The position numbers and the translations under genes are program-made. DNA of 64,000 nt. Source: Ilumatobacter sp963746265. GTDB lineage: Bacteria; Actinomycetota; Acidimicrobiia; Acidimicrobiales; Ilumatobacteraceae. A model generated the notes under the pieces. The model was given only the letters and a program-made list of their open reading frames with translations. It had not been told where the DNA came from and made no database searches. The stretch covers positions 868,001-932,000 of the forward strand of contig CAVVAM010000011.1 of NCBI GenBank assembly GCA_963746265.1. The letters are read 5' to 3'. Positions 33,561-42,469 of the stretch are shown here, in pieces (within the stretch, counting starts at the first letter, position 1; each line of letters opens with the position of its first letter).

Positions 33561-34253
33561 CTATCGCCCCTGCTCACGCTGAACGGGGACGGGTCGGGAA
33601 CCGAAGAGCGCCGTGCCGACCCTGACCTCCGTCGAACCACACTCGACGGCCACGTCGAGGTCGGCCGACATGCCCATCGAGCACCCTGCGAGACCCAGTC
33701 GATCGGCCGCTGCGCGCACCGCCTCGAAACCGGGACGAGCGGCCTCGGGACCGCCCTCCGTCGGGCCCACGGTCATCAGACCGCGCAGGTCCAGGCCGAG
33801 CTCGCGAACCACGTCGGCGAGCTCGTCGAGATCACGCAGCGGGCACCCGCCCTTGCCGGACGCGTCGGCACCGGTCAGGGCCGAGGTGTCGACCTGGATC
33901 ATCACGGCGGCGCCGGGATCACGCTTGGCGATCTCCCGGGCGAGTCGCGCCCGATCGACCGTCTCGTACATCGTCACCAGGCCTGCGAGCTGCCTCACCT
34001 TGTTGGTCTGCAGCTGGCCGATGAAGTGCACGCCCAGACCGGGGTGAGCGGCCAGCGCGTCGCGCTTGGCCAGCAGTTCCTGCGCGTAGTTCTCGCCCAC
34101 GGCGCGACAGCCGGCGGTCGCCGCCACCTCGATCACGTCCGGCCCGAACGCCTTGGTGACCGCCAGGACGGTGACGTCGTCGCCGCCCCCGGCCGCAGCG
34201 ATGCGATCGCGGATGCCGGCGAGCCGTTCGCGGACCTGGTCGGCGTCGTTCAC
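33561..34253 (-). CDS. yggS: YggS/PLPBP-family pyridoxal-phosphate homeostasis protein
   Basis: Single-domain PLP-binding TIM-barrel protein that helps control vitamin B6 and amino-acid pools. It has 230 residues from a GTG at 34251-34253 that overlaps the pgeF stop (GTGA). The cofactor lysine is in VTVLAVTKAF, followed by AVGENYAQELLAK, HFIGQLQTNKVRQL and LRGLMTVGP. The phosphate-binding GCSMGMSADLDVAVECGST and VRVGTALFG complete the family pattern. Confidence 0.94.
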   Translation of the reverse strand: MNDADQVRERLAGIRDRIAAAGGGDDVTVLAVTKAFGPDVIEVAATAGCRAVGENYAQELLAKRDALAAHPGLGVHFIGQLQTNKVRQLAGLVTMYETVDRARLAREIAKRDPGAAVMIQVDTSALTGADASGKGGCPLRDLDELADVVRELGLDLRGLMTVGPTEGGPEAARPGFEAVRAAADRLGLAGCSMGMSADLDVAVECGSTEVRVGTALFGSRPVPVQREQGR

Positions 34254-34900
34254 GCCGCACCTGCCGGACGCCAGGCGGCGACGACGTGGCGTTGCGGGTC
34301 ACGGCGCCCCCGGTGTGACCAACCGTCGTGGGTACAACCCGTGCAGCCTCCGATCCTCGACAGGGGCAGCCCGTGCCGGCCGACCGCCGCCGTCACGGCT
34401 GCCGGCACGTCGAGCGCCGACGCGCCGGTGGACGTGGTCGACCGGACCGCCGTCACGTCCACGTGCACGCCGGCCGCGACCGCAGCGAGGTAGTCGTCAC
34501 CGAACTCGTAGCAGCAGGGGCCGATCGCGGGGCCGAGGAAGAGTTCGACGACCGGCTCGCCGAATGCGGCGAACGCGACATCGACGACGCCTGCGGCCAA
34601 CCCACGCCATCCGGCGTGCACCACGGCGAACTCCCCGTACGCGCCGATCATCACGAGTGGCGCACAGTCGGCAACCCAGCAACCCAGCACCACGTCGTCG
34701 AGATCGGTGATCACGACGTCGCCGACTGCTCGGTCGCCGGCACCGGGCACGTCGACCCGCACGACCCCCACACCGTGCCGCTGATCGACCATGGTCCACG
34801 GCAGATCGATCATCGAGCGTCGTCGACGATCGAGTTCGGCGGGCGGTTGCCGGGTCAGATGGAAGTCACCGTCGACTCGCGTCGAACAGCGGATCACCAC
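34250..34900 (-). CDS. pgeF: Laccase-domain protein (YfiH/PgeF family, peptidoglycan editing factor)
   Basis: Copper/zinc hydrolase-like fold whose members remove misincorporated amino acids from cell wall precursors or act on purine nucleosides. The metal-site motifs are ADCAPLVMIG (Cys), VVHAGWRGLAAGVV (His) and GPAIGPCCYEFGDDY (Cys). I start at GTG 34898-34900, ten bases after the ftsZ stop, giving 216 residues. A start at 34954 would overlap ftsZ by 44 bases and add only a Thr/Ser-rich stretch. The position between ftsZ and yggS is standard for actinobacterial division clusters and fits a role in cell wall quality control. Confidence 0.88.
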   Translation of the reverse strand: MVIRCSTRVDGDFHLTRQPPAELDRRRRSMIDLPWTMVDQRHGVGVVRVDVPGAGDRAVGDVVITDLDDVVLGCWVADCAPLVMIGAYGEFAVVHAGWRGLAAGVVDVAFAAFGEPVVELFLGPAIGPCCYEFGDDYLAAVAAGVHVDVTAVRSTTSTGASALDVPAAVTAAVGRHGLPLSRIGGCTGCTHDGWSHRGRRDPQRHVVAAWRPAGAA

Positions 34901-34910
34901 CCGGCGATCG

Positions 34911-35993
34911 CTACTTGAGGAACGACGGGACGTCGAAGTCGTCGTCGTCATCATCGATCGGCTCGGCTTCGTCGGGCTCCGCGAACAACTCGGTGATCCG
35001 GGTCGAGGTGCCGCCGTTCCCGAGGCTCAACCCGGACGACGAATCGAGCCGATCGAACCCGGCGGCGATCACGGTGACCTTGACCTCGTCACCCATCTCG
35101 TCGTCGATGACCGTGCCGAAGATGATGTTCGCGTCCTGATGGGCGACCGCGTGGATGATCTCGGCTGCGGCGTTCATCTCGAACAGACCCATGCTCGACG
35201 GGCCGGTGATGTTGAGCAGCACACCTCGCGCCCCGTCGATCGCCGATTCCAGCAGCGGACTGGAGATGGCTTGCTTCGCCGCGGAGACGGCTCGCTCGTC
35301 GCCGCTCGCTTGGCCGATGCCCATCAGCGCCGATCCGGCGTTGGACAGCACCATCTTGACATCGGCGAAGTCGGTGTTGATGAGACCGGGCGTCGTGATC
35401 AGGTTCGTGATGCCCGACACGCCCTGGAGCAGGACTTCATCGGCCATCTTGAAGGCGTTGAGCACACTCGTCTTGTCGTTGGCGACCGAGAGCAGTCGAT
35501 CGTTCGGGATGACGATCAACGTGTCGACCTTCTCCTTCAACCGCTGGACACCGTTGTCGGCCTGCACGGCGCGGCGGCGACCCTCGAAGCCGAAGGGACG
35601 GGTCACGACGCCGATCGTCAGTGCACCGGCGTTGCGGGCGATCTCGGCGATGACCGGTGCGGCACCGGTGCCGGTGCCGCCGCCCTCACCCGCGGTGATG
35701 AACACCATGTCGGCACCCTTGACCATCTCGTCGATCTCGTCGTCGTGCCCCTCGGCGGCCGAACGTCCGACCTCGGGGTCCGAACCGGCGCCCAGCCCAC
35801 GGGTGAGATCCCGCCCGATGTCGAGCTTGACGTCGGCGTCACTCATCAGCAGCGCCTGGGCGTCGGTGTTGACGGCGATGAACTCGACACCCTTCAGCCC
35901 GGCGTCGATCATACGATTGACCGCGTTGACGCCGCCGCCGCCGACGCCGACGACCTTGATCACAGCGAGATAGTTCGTGGGTGCGCCGGCCAT
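34911..35993 (-). CDS. ftsZ: Cell division tubulin FtsZ
   Basis: GTP-hydrolysing tubulin homologue that forms the division ring. It has 360 residues. The GTPase domain shows VVGVGGGGVNAVNRMI, IAVNTDAQAL, the tubulin signature GEGGGTGTGAAP and the T7-loop region INTDFADVKMVLSNAG. A short acidic linker (EPIDDDDDDFDV) ends in the conserved tail PSFLK, which binds SepF and other partners. GGAGG lies eight bases upstream of the ATG. The 199 bases upstream contain hairpins after ftsQ and a possible own promoter. Confidence 0.98.
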   Translation of the reverse strand: MAGAPTNYLAVIKVVGVGGGGVNAVNRMIDAGLKGVEFIAVNTDAQALLMSDADVKLDIGRDLTRGLGAGSDPEVGRSAAEGHDDEIDEMVKGADMVFITAGEGGGTGTGAAPVIAEIARNAGALTIGVVTRPFGFEGRRRAVQADNGVQRLKEKVDTLIVIPNDRLLSVANDKTSVLNAFKMADEVLLQGVSGITNLITTPGLINTDFADVKMVLSNAGSALMGIGQASGDERAVSAAKQAISSPLLESAIDGARGVLLNITGPSSMGLFEMNAAAEIIHAVAHQDANIIFGTVIDDEMGDEVKVTVIAAGFDRLDSSSGLSLGNGGTSTRITELFAEPDEAEPIDDDDDDFDVPSFLK

Positions 35994-36165
35994 CAGTGAT
36001 TCCTCCGTCGAAGCGGGTGGGACGTAGTAGTGCGAGTGAGTGAAGTCATGGTTTTGAAGTCTGTGATCGACGTCTCAACGCGACATCCTGGCACGTGAAG
36101 GCCCACAGCTGCGGTGATGCTAGCCCGCCGAGGGTCCGACCCCGTCACGGCCGGTTGATCGTGCG

Positions 36166-36203
36166 GCCCCGTGCGGCGGGGCTCACCCTCGATCAGAGGG
36201 TGA
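36166..36203 (-). terminator. Two adjacent hairpins at the end of ftsQ, the first enclosing its stop codon
   Basis: TCACCCTC-N5-GAGGGTGA (36183-36203) has perfect eight-base arms and the ftsQ TGA (36193-36195) lies in the five-base loop. GCCCCG-N5-CGGGGC (36166-36182) abuts it. There is no T-tract. Together they could reduce read-through from ftsQ into ftsZ or protect the upstream transcript. Confidence 0.5.
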
Positions 36204-37527
36204 CCTCGTTCGTCGAGACGTCGATCACGCCGGGCTCGCGCTCGGGGTTGTTGGCGAGTGTCGTCTCGAGACGGAGGAGCTTGTTGAACAGATCACGAGC
36301 TGCGCCGAAGCGAACCTCGGTGCCGTCGTCGAGGAACAGCACCAACCGTGAACCGTCCGCGGTCACGTCGATCCGAACGACCTGACCCCGAATCGACTCG
36401 GTCAGGTTCTTGGCGAGCTCCGAGGCCGCGGCGTAGCCCTGCGGCGCGAATTGGCCAGGGTCCAGATCGACCGGATCCGGGCCGGTGACCAGCACGTACG
36501 CGATCGGATACCCGTCGAGCACCGCGAGCACGCGCCCCTCACGATCGAGCACCCGATACCGCTGGTCGGGACTCTGGTAGGTGGTCATGGCCGCCCGTTC
36601 ACGGATCTCGATCGTCGCCGTGTGCGGGAACGAGACCCTGACCCGAGCCTCGTCGACCCACGGGATCGCCTCGAGCTCCTCCTCGGCGGCCTGGATGTCG
36701 ACGAGCAGCGCCGGCGTTCCGACCAGGTCGTCGACCACGGCGTCGACCCGAGACGAGTCGGCGTACACGACGCCGGTCACCGTGACGTTGTCCTCCTTGA
36801 TGGCGAACAGCCCCGAGCCGAGGACGGCGAGCACTCCGACGCCGAGGATCACCACGACCGTGCCGAACAGCAGCCATCGAAGACGTTTGCGGCCGAGCGC
36901 ACGCTTCACTGCGGCACGGCGCTCACGGAGACGGGGCTCGATACCACGGCGGACGTCACGGTCGATCTCGGGCGCGATGGCGTCGCCCGTGTCGTCGTCG
37001 TCGATGAACACGGTCGCCCGCGTACCGGAGTCGTTCAGGTCACCCTCCACGTACGCGGCGTCGAAGCGGTCCTCGTCGTCGATGGTGATCACGGTCGGGC
37101 CGTCGCCCCCGGTCGTCGGGTCGGCACCCGACCCGACGACCGCCGACGAGGCAGCAGGGCGGTCGGGTGTCGGTGAGTCGACGACCACGCTGCCGCCGTA
37201 GTCGTCGATCCGGATCACGGTCGGTGGCGTCGCGGGAGTCGGATCGGTGAGCGGCTCCTGTTCGACGATGAAGATCTCCGCCGGCTCCTCGGCCTTCGGC
37301 TCGCCGGTCCCGCCGTCGATCTCGTCGTCGATCCCGAGGGCACTGAGCACCTCACGGCGACGATCGGTCGCGGCATCACCCCCGGCCGCATCGTCGCCGC
37401 CGGCCGGGGGTTGCTCGTCGGGTGACTGCGCCGCCCGGCTGTCGGACGAGTCGACGGCGCCGCCGAAGGCGCGCTGCAGTTCGTCGAGCGCCGCCGGATC
37501 GGGCTGATGGTCGTGCGGATCAGACAT
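36193..37527 (-). CDS. ftsQ: Cell division protein FtsQ with a long acidic cytoplasmic tail
   Basis: Bitopic divisome protein linking cytoplasmic and periplasmic parts. It has 444 residues; typical FtsQ has 250-320. The first about 195 residues are acidic and low-complexity and contain three copies of a TV-x-IDD-like motif (103-109, 145-151, 172-177). A basic stretch (about 197-216) precedes the single transmembrane helix (about 217-240). The POTRA domain begins at IKEDNVTVTGVVYADSSRV, followed by IPWVDEARVRVSFPHTATIEI and the FtsQ domain. The start overlaps the murB stop by eight bases. The stop codon sits in a hairpin loop. Confidence 0.92.
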   Translation of the reverse strand: MSDPHDHQPDPAALDELQRAFGGAVDSSDSRAAQSPDEQPPAGGDDAAGGDAATDRRREVLSALGIDDEIDGGTGEPKAEEPAEIFIVEQEPLTDPTPATPPTVIRIDDYGGSVVVDSPTPDRPAASSAVVGSGADPTTGGDGPTVITIDDEDRFDAAYVEGDLNDSGTRATVFIDDDDTGDAIAPEIDRDVRRGIEPRLRERRAAVKRALGRKRLRWLLFGTVVVILGVGVLAVLGSGLFAIKEDNVTVTGVVYADSSRVDAVVDDLVGTPALLVDIQAAEEELEAIPWVDEARVRVSFPHTATIEIRERAAMTTYQSPDQRYRVLDREGRVLAVLDGYPIAYVLVTGPDPVDLDPGQFAPQGYAAASELAKNLTESIRGQVVRIDVTADGSRLVLFLDDGTEVRFGAARDLFNKLLRLETTLANNPEREPGVIDVSTNEVTL

Positions 37528-38515
37528 CCCGCACCGCCGGTTCCTCGAAGGACAGCGGATCGGCGTCGTCGAACCCGACGAGGCGCACCTCGCTTCGGAG
37601 GTGATATCCCGTCTGGTTCGCGACCGCGGCTCGGACGTGCTCGATCACGGCCCGCACGTCGGCCGCCCGTCCGCCGTCGGTCGCCTGCACGAAGTTGGCG
37701 TGCTTCTCCGACACGTACGCCGTGCCGATCGTGAACCCGCGTAGCCCCAACGCGTCGATCAGACCACCGGCCGTCACCTCGCCCGGCACCGGGTTGACGA
37801 AGACCGACCCGCAGTTCTGCCCCCCGGGTTGGTTGTCCCGGCGCCAACGGACGATCTTCGAGATCTCACGCTCGGCTCGCTCCCGGTCGCCGGCCCGGAG
37901 ACGGAGTCGGGCCTCGACGACGACGTGCGAGGGCGCCAGGTCCGAAGCCCGGAATCTGAGACCGAGCGTGGCGGCCGGAAGGCGCTGCAGTCCCGACTCG
38001 GGATCGTTCATGTCGTAGACGACGACGTCGACGAGGCCGGCGGCCATGTCGGAGCCATGCCCTCCGGCGTTCATCCGGACTGCGCCGCCGACCGACCCCG
38101 GCACGCCGACCGCCCACTCGAAGCCCGTCAGCGACGCTCCGGCGGCGCGACGGGCGAGCACCGGCAGCGCGACTCCGCCGCCGGCGGTGACCACGCGCTC
38201 GATTCCTGGCCCGGAGTCCGCCGGGAGCACGATGTGGCCGGCGAACCCGGCCACCGACAGGGCGACACCGGCGAAGCCTTCATCGGCCACCAGCATGTTG
38301 GAGCCACGCCCGACGACGAGCACCGGCACGCCCGTGACGGCGCGGACCTCGGCGATCGCCTGCAGGTCCTCCACCGAGACGACGTCCACGAACATCGCCG
38401 CCGCACCGCCCACTCGGTACGTGGTCATCGCCGCCAGCGGCACGTCGTGCCGCACTCGATCGCCGATCCGCTCGACGAGCAGCCGCGCGGCGGTCTCGGT
38501 CGCGACGGCGGTCAC
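37520..38515 (-). CDS. murB: UDP-N-acetylenolpyruvoylglucosamine reductase
   Basis: FAD enzyme that reduces enolpyruvyl-UDP-GlcNAc to UDP-MurNAc. It has 331 residues from GTG 38513-38515, which overlaps the murC stop (GTGA). Motifs: MTTYRVGGAAAMFV, VVGRGSNMLVADEGF, the FAD loop VGVPGSVGGAVRMNAGGHG, the catalytic serine in NCGSVFVNP and the glutamate in SEKHANFV. Placement after murC is standard. The reading frame extends upstream to 38569, but that part is inside murC. Confidence 0.95.
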   Translation of the reverse strand: MTAVATETAARLLVERIGDRVRHDVPLAAMTTYRVGGAAAMFVDVVSVEDLQAIAEVRAVTGVPVLVVGRGSNMLVADEGFAGVALSVAGFAGHIVLPADSGPGIERVVTAGGGVALPVLARRAAGASLTGFEWAVGVPGSVGGAVRMNAGGHGSDMAAGLVDVVVYDMNDPESGLQRLPAATLGLRFRASDLAPSHVVVEARLRLRAGDRERAEREISKIVRWRRDNQPGGQNCGSVFVNPVPGEVTAGGLIDALGLRGFTIGTAYVSEKHANFVQATDGGRAADVRAVIEHVRAAVANQTGYHLRSEVRLVGFDDADPLSFEEPAVRDV

Positions 38516-39921
38516 ACAGCACCTCGCGCGGCGAGCACCTCGTCGGGGAGGGAGGCGATGTCGCCACATCCCATCGAGATGCAGACATCGCCTTCGCCGA
38601 CATGCTTCGCAACGTAGGCCACCAATTCCTCACGCCGGGGGAGCCAGACCACGCGCGTCTCGGGGTGTTCGTCGAGGACTGCGTTGACCACCAGCTTGCC
38701 CGTCACCCCGGGGATCGGGTGCGTGCCCGACGGATAGATGTCGGTGAGCACCACCAGATCGGCGGCCGTGAACGCGTCGGCGTAATCGCGCCACATCTCG
38801 GCCATCCGGTTGTAGCGATTGGGTTGGAACACGGCGACGACGCGCCGCCAGTCATCACCGCTGTGACGGGCCGCACGGAGCACTGCGTCGATCTCGGTGG
38901 GCAGATGGGCGTAGTCGTCGACGAACGTGGCGCCACCGTGATGGCCGCGGATGTCGAACCGGCGTGCGACGCCGCCGAACCGCGACAGCGCATCGGCGGC
39001 GACGTCCGGGTCGACACCGACGGCGACCGCCATCGCCAGCGCGCCGGTGGCGTTCGTGACGTTGTGCTCGCCGCGCAGCGGCAGGTGCACCGTTGCGATC
39101 GTCGAGCCGTCGCGCTCGACGTCGAAGTGGAACGAGCCCTGATCGGGTCGGAGCCTGACGGCCCGGATCTCGGCGGCTTCACCGAGCCCGTAGGTGGTGA
39201 CGCCGGTGTGGCGGCCCGCGACCCTGGCGGCGCGCTCGCCGTCGATGCACACCACCTTCGGCCCGGGAACCTGCCCGAGATAGCGGTCGAACGAGCGCTC
39301 GATCTCGTCGAGCGATCCGTAGTGGTCGAGGTGGTCGACGTCGATGTTGGTCAGGATCGTGCCGTGGAGCGGCAACTCGAGGTGCGTCCCGTCGCTCTCG
39401 TCGGCTTCGACCACGAACCACTCGCTCCCGGTCCACTGAGCGCCGGTGCCCATGTCCCTGACATCGCCACCGATGACGAAACCCGGCCGTAGACCCGCCT
39501 CGGCGAGGATCAGCATGAGCATCGAGGTCGTGGTGGTCTTACCGTGCGTCCCGGCGACGGCCAGCGACTTGGCCTGCGCACAGATCGAAGCCAGGATGCC
39601 CGCCCGACTCAGGACGCTGACGCCGAGCTTGCGAGCCTCGTCGAGCTCGTTCAGATCCGCGGGGATCGCCGTCGATGCGGTCACCGCATCGCACCCGACG
39701 ACGTGCGCCCGCGAATGGCCGATGTTGACGTTGACGCCGGCGGCCCGGAGCCGGTCGAGCACCTGGCGCTCGCGCAGATCGACGGCCGACACGTTGTGGC
39801 CCATCTGGGCCAGTGCGATCGCGATCGCGCTCATGCCGGGCCCGGCGGCACCGACGACGTGGAGACGACGCGGCGACGACAGGTCGAGCGGTGCGGCGGG
39901 GGTGACGGCAACGGTGCTCAC
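38512..39921 (-). CDS. murC: UDP-N-acetylmuramate-L-alanine ligase
   Basis: Adds the first amino acid of the peptidoglycan stem peptide. It has 469 residues from GTG 39919-39921. The dinucleotide-like start RRLHVVGAAGPGMSAIAIAL, the ATP loop VAGTHGKTTTTSM, the carbamate-free Mur core VVEADESDGT, NIDVDHLDHYG, and HNVTNATGALA are present. The C-terminal domain has DDYAHLPTEI and VFQPNRYNR. One base differs from the usual GxGGxGMS in having Ala-Pro in place of Gly-Gly (VGAAGPGMS). A 76-base gap separates it from murG. Confidence 0.96.
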   Translation of the reverse strand: MSTVAVTPAAPLDLSSPRRLHVVGAAGPGMSAIAIALAQMGHNVSAVDLRERQVLDRLRAAGVNVNIGHSRAHVVGCDAVTASTAIPADLNELDEARKLGVSVLSRAGILASICAQAKSLAVAGTHGKTTTTSMLMLILAEAGLRPGFVIGGDVRDMGTGAQWTGSEWFVVEADESDGTHLELPLHGTILTNIDVDHLDHYGSLDEIERSFDRYLGQVPGPKVVCIDGERAARVAGRHTGVTTYGLGEAAEIRAVRLRPDQGSFHFDVERDGSTIATVHLPLRGEHNVTNATGALAMAVAVGVDPDVAADALSRFGGVARRFDIRGHHGGATFVDDYAHLPTEIDAVLRAARHSGDDWRRVVAVFQPNRYNRMAEMWRDYADAFTAADLVVLTDIYPSGTHPIPGVTGKLVVNAVLDEHPETRVVWLPRREELVAYVAKHVGEGDVCISMGCGDIASLPDEVLAARGAV

Positions 39922-39997
39922 AGCGCTTCTCAGGCTAGGAGACCGCCACCACCGGCGGGCGCCATGCCGTCGATACCGGCCATCGGTCGACCCACGC

Positions 39998-41098
39998 TCA
40001 CGGTAGTGCCACCGATTCGATGAGTTCGGCCAAGGCACCCTGTCGGTGGACCTGGCCCAGCTCGAGGGCTCGTGCCGTCAACGTGGCCCGCCGTTCGTGG
40101 TCGATCTGCAACTCGCGCACGATCGGGGCGAGACCCGCGATGTCGCGCTCCGGGAGGTGGACCGCGGCGCCGGCGTCGGACAACCACCGAACGTTCAGCG
40201 TCTGGTGATCCTCGGCGGAGCCGGCCCACGGAACGAGGATCGCCGGGATCCCGGTGACGGCGACTTCGTGCACCGTGCTGGCGCCGCCACGCCCGACCAG
40301 CAGGTCGGCGGCGGCATAGACGAGCGGCATGTCGGGCTCGTAGCCGATCGGTTGGTACACCACGCCGTCGGTGCCGTCGGAGGCCGGTCGGGCAGCGGCG
40401 AGGAACCGATCCCCGACCGCATGACGAATGGCGATCGAGGCGTCGTCACGGCGTTCGTCCACGATCGAGGCGACGGCGTCGTTCAGCACCCCCGATCCCT
40501 GTGATCCGCCCATCACGGCGACGACGAACCGGTCGGGCGGCAGTCCGAGCCGGTGGCGGGCGACCGCACGATCCCTCCGTCGATCGATGTCGAGGATCGC
40601 TCGCCTGACCGGTGCCCCGGTGAGCGTCGCCCGCGGCAGCGGCGAGTCGGGGAAGGCCACCGCACACGCAGCCGCACGCTTGGCCGCGAGCGTGCTGGCA
40701 CGACCGGGCAGCAGGTCGTAGCTCACGACGACCACGGGGATGTCGAGAGCCTGCGCCGCGAAGACGGCCGGCATGCTGGCGTAGCCGCCGACGCTCACCA
40801 CCACACGGGGACGCATCGAACGAAACAACCCGATGGCACGACGGCGGGCCGCGATCATCTTGGGGACGAACGCAAGGTTCTTCCGGCTGATGCTGCGCTG
40901 GAAGCCGACGACGTCCAGGAAGGTGTGGGGGAACGGGGTCTCGGGCAACAGGCGGGTCTCGATCCCACGTCGGGCCCCCATGTAGTGGATCGATGCGGGT
41001 TCGTGGCCCGCCGCGACGAGCGCCTCGGCAACTGCGATGGCCGGGAGGACGTGGCCCGACGTACCGCCCCCCGTGACGACGGCGAACGTGCCGCTCAC
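39998..41098 (-). CDS. murG: UDP-N-acetylglucosamine transferase (lipid II synthesis)
   Basis: Peripheral membrane GT-B enzyme that converts lipid I to lipid II. It has 366 residues from GTG 41096-41098, overlapping the ftsW stop (GTGA). The first glycine loop TGGGTSGHVLPAIAVAEAL and the second VVSVGGYASMPAV are in the acceptor domain. The donor domain shows VMGGSQGSGVLNDAV, the GYEPDMPLVYAAADLLVGR segment and GGASTVHEVAVTGIPAILVP. The complete fold and neighbours leave no doubt. Confidence 0.96.
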   Translation of the reverse strand: MSGTFAVVTGGGTSGHVLPAIAVAEALVAAGHEPASIHYMGARRGIETRLLPETPFPHTFLDVVGFQRSISRKNLAFVPKMIAARRRAIGLFRSMRPRVVVSVGGYASMPAVFAAQALDIPVVVVSYDLLPGRASTLAAKRAAACAVAFPDSPLPRATLTGAPVRRAILDIDRRRDRAVARHRLGLPPDRFVVAVMGGSQGSGVLNDAVASIVDERRDDASIAIRHAVGDRFLAAARPASDGTDGVVYQPIGYEPDMPLVYAAADLLVGRGGASTVHEVAVTGIPAILVPWAGSAEDHQTLNVRWLSDAGAAVHLPERDIAGLAPIVRELQIDHERRATLTARALELGQVHRQGALAELIESVALP

Positions 41099-42441
41099 CT
41101 CGCGGGCGTCGCGTGTCGCCGGGCGGGCGGAGGCGCCTGCCGCTTCGCGGAGCTCGATGTCACTGCTCGACGCGGTGCCGTGACCGCACGACGAGCGACG
41201 TTGAGCAGGAGCCCTGCGGCCACCATCGACGTGAACAGCGAGGTGCCTCCGGCCGAGAAGAACGGCAGGGTCAGACCGGTCACCGGCATCAGCCCGACGA
41301 CACCGCCCAGGTTCACGATCGCCTGCACGCCGAACCAAGCCGAGATGCCACCCGCCAGGATCAGTCCGAACTGGTCCGGAGCGGCCAACGCGGTCTGGAT
41401 GCCGAACCACACGAGGAGCGCGAATCCGCCGACGACGGCGACCGATCCGATGAATCCCAGTTCGTCCGCGATCACGGCGAAGATGAAGTCGCTGTGCGCG
41501 AGCGGCAGGTAGCCGAGCTTCGAGTTGCTGCCACCGATGCCGGAACCCGTCATCCCACCGTTGGCGATGCTGAGCAGCCCCTGCCACGACTGCCATGCGA
41601 GATGCTCCTTGTTCCCCTCGATGTCGCGGAACGCAGCCAGCCGGTTGAATCGGCGCGGGTCCGACACGATCGCGATCGTCGCTCCCAGGAGGCCGATCAG
41701 GCCGATCGAGGCGACGTGCAGCATCGGCACACCGGCGATCAGGCCGACTGCGAGCACCACGGCAGCCAGCACGATCGCCGATCCGAGGTCACCCTGCACG
41801 AAGCTGACCCCGGCACACCCGAAGGCGACGACCGCGAGCGGGATCACGCCGCGTCGCGGCTCGTGCAACTCGTCGCGATGACGCGCGAACATGTCGGCGA
41901 GGAAGGCGATCGAGGCGAGCTTGAGGAACTCCGACGGCTGGAATCCGAACGACCCGAACCGCACCCACGAGTTGGCGTCGTTGATCGTGGCGCCGAGGCC
42001 GGGGACGAACGGGAGCATCATGCCGCCCGCGGCGATGATCGTCCCGAAGATCACGAACGATCGCAGCCGCTGGTACGGAACCTTGAGCGCGATCAGCATG
42101 CCGACCAACCCGAGGCTCGCCCACATCAGCTGGCGATTGAAGATCGAGTACGGCGAGTCCTCGCCACCGACCTGGTTGGCGGACGTCGCCGAGAGCACCA
42201 TCACGAGCCCGAGCATGACGAACACGGCGACGATCACCATGATCGCGTAGAACACCCCCGGCGTCGGACCGAGTTGCTCCCGGGGACGCGGCTCCTTCAT
42301 CTGGACGGCGCGCCGTGAGGGCTTGGCACGCCGCGCACGCTTCGTACGGTCGGCTCCGCCGTGGAGACGGTCGAGAGCGGCCTCGCGACGGGCCCGGACG
42401 TCGGACGTCGGCCGGGGATTCAGGGTGGAGGTCATGGTCAT
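41095..42441 (-). CDS. ftsW: SEDS-family peptidoglycan glycosyltransferase FtsW
   Basis: Polytopic membrane polymerase of septal peptidoglycan, working with FtsI. It has 448 residues from ATG 42439-42441 (AGGTGG upstream); ATG 42433-42435 is an alternative. A basic N-terminal tail of about 55 residues precedes ten hydrophobic segments. SEDS motifs: GATINDANSWVRFGSFGFQP, FVQGDLGSAIVLAAV, the loop GIGGSNSKLGYLPLAHSDFI and GLMPVTGLTLPFFSAGGTSL. The C terminus is basic. It lies 28 bases after murD and overlaps murG. Confidence 0.95.
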   Translation of the reverse strand: MTMTSTLNPRPTSDVRARREAALDRLHGGADRTKRARRAKPSRRAVQMKEPRPREQLGPTPGVFYAIMVIVAVFVMLGLVMVLSATSANQVGGEDSPYSIFNRQLMWASLGLVGMLIALKVPYQRLRSFVIFGTIIAAGGMMLPFVPGLGATINDANSWVRFGSFGFQPSEFLKLASIAFLADMFARHRDELHEPRRGVIPLAVVAFGCAGVSFVQGDLGSAIVLAAVVLAVGLIAGVPMLHVASIGLIGLLGATIAIVSDPRRFNRLAAFRDIEGNKEHLAWQSWQGLLSIANGGMTGSGIGGSNSKLGYLPLAHSDFIFAVIADELGFIGSVAVVGGFALLVWFGIQTALAAPDQFGLILAGGISAWFGVQAIVNLGGVVGLMPVTGLTLPFFSAGGTSLFTSMVAAGLLLNVARRAVTAPRRAVTSSSAKRQAPPPARRHATPAR

Positions 42442-42469
42442 CGACCACCTTTCTCGAGCGATTCGAACG

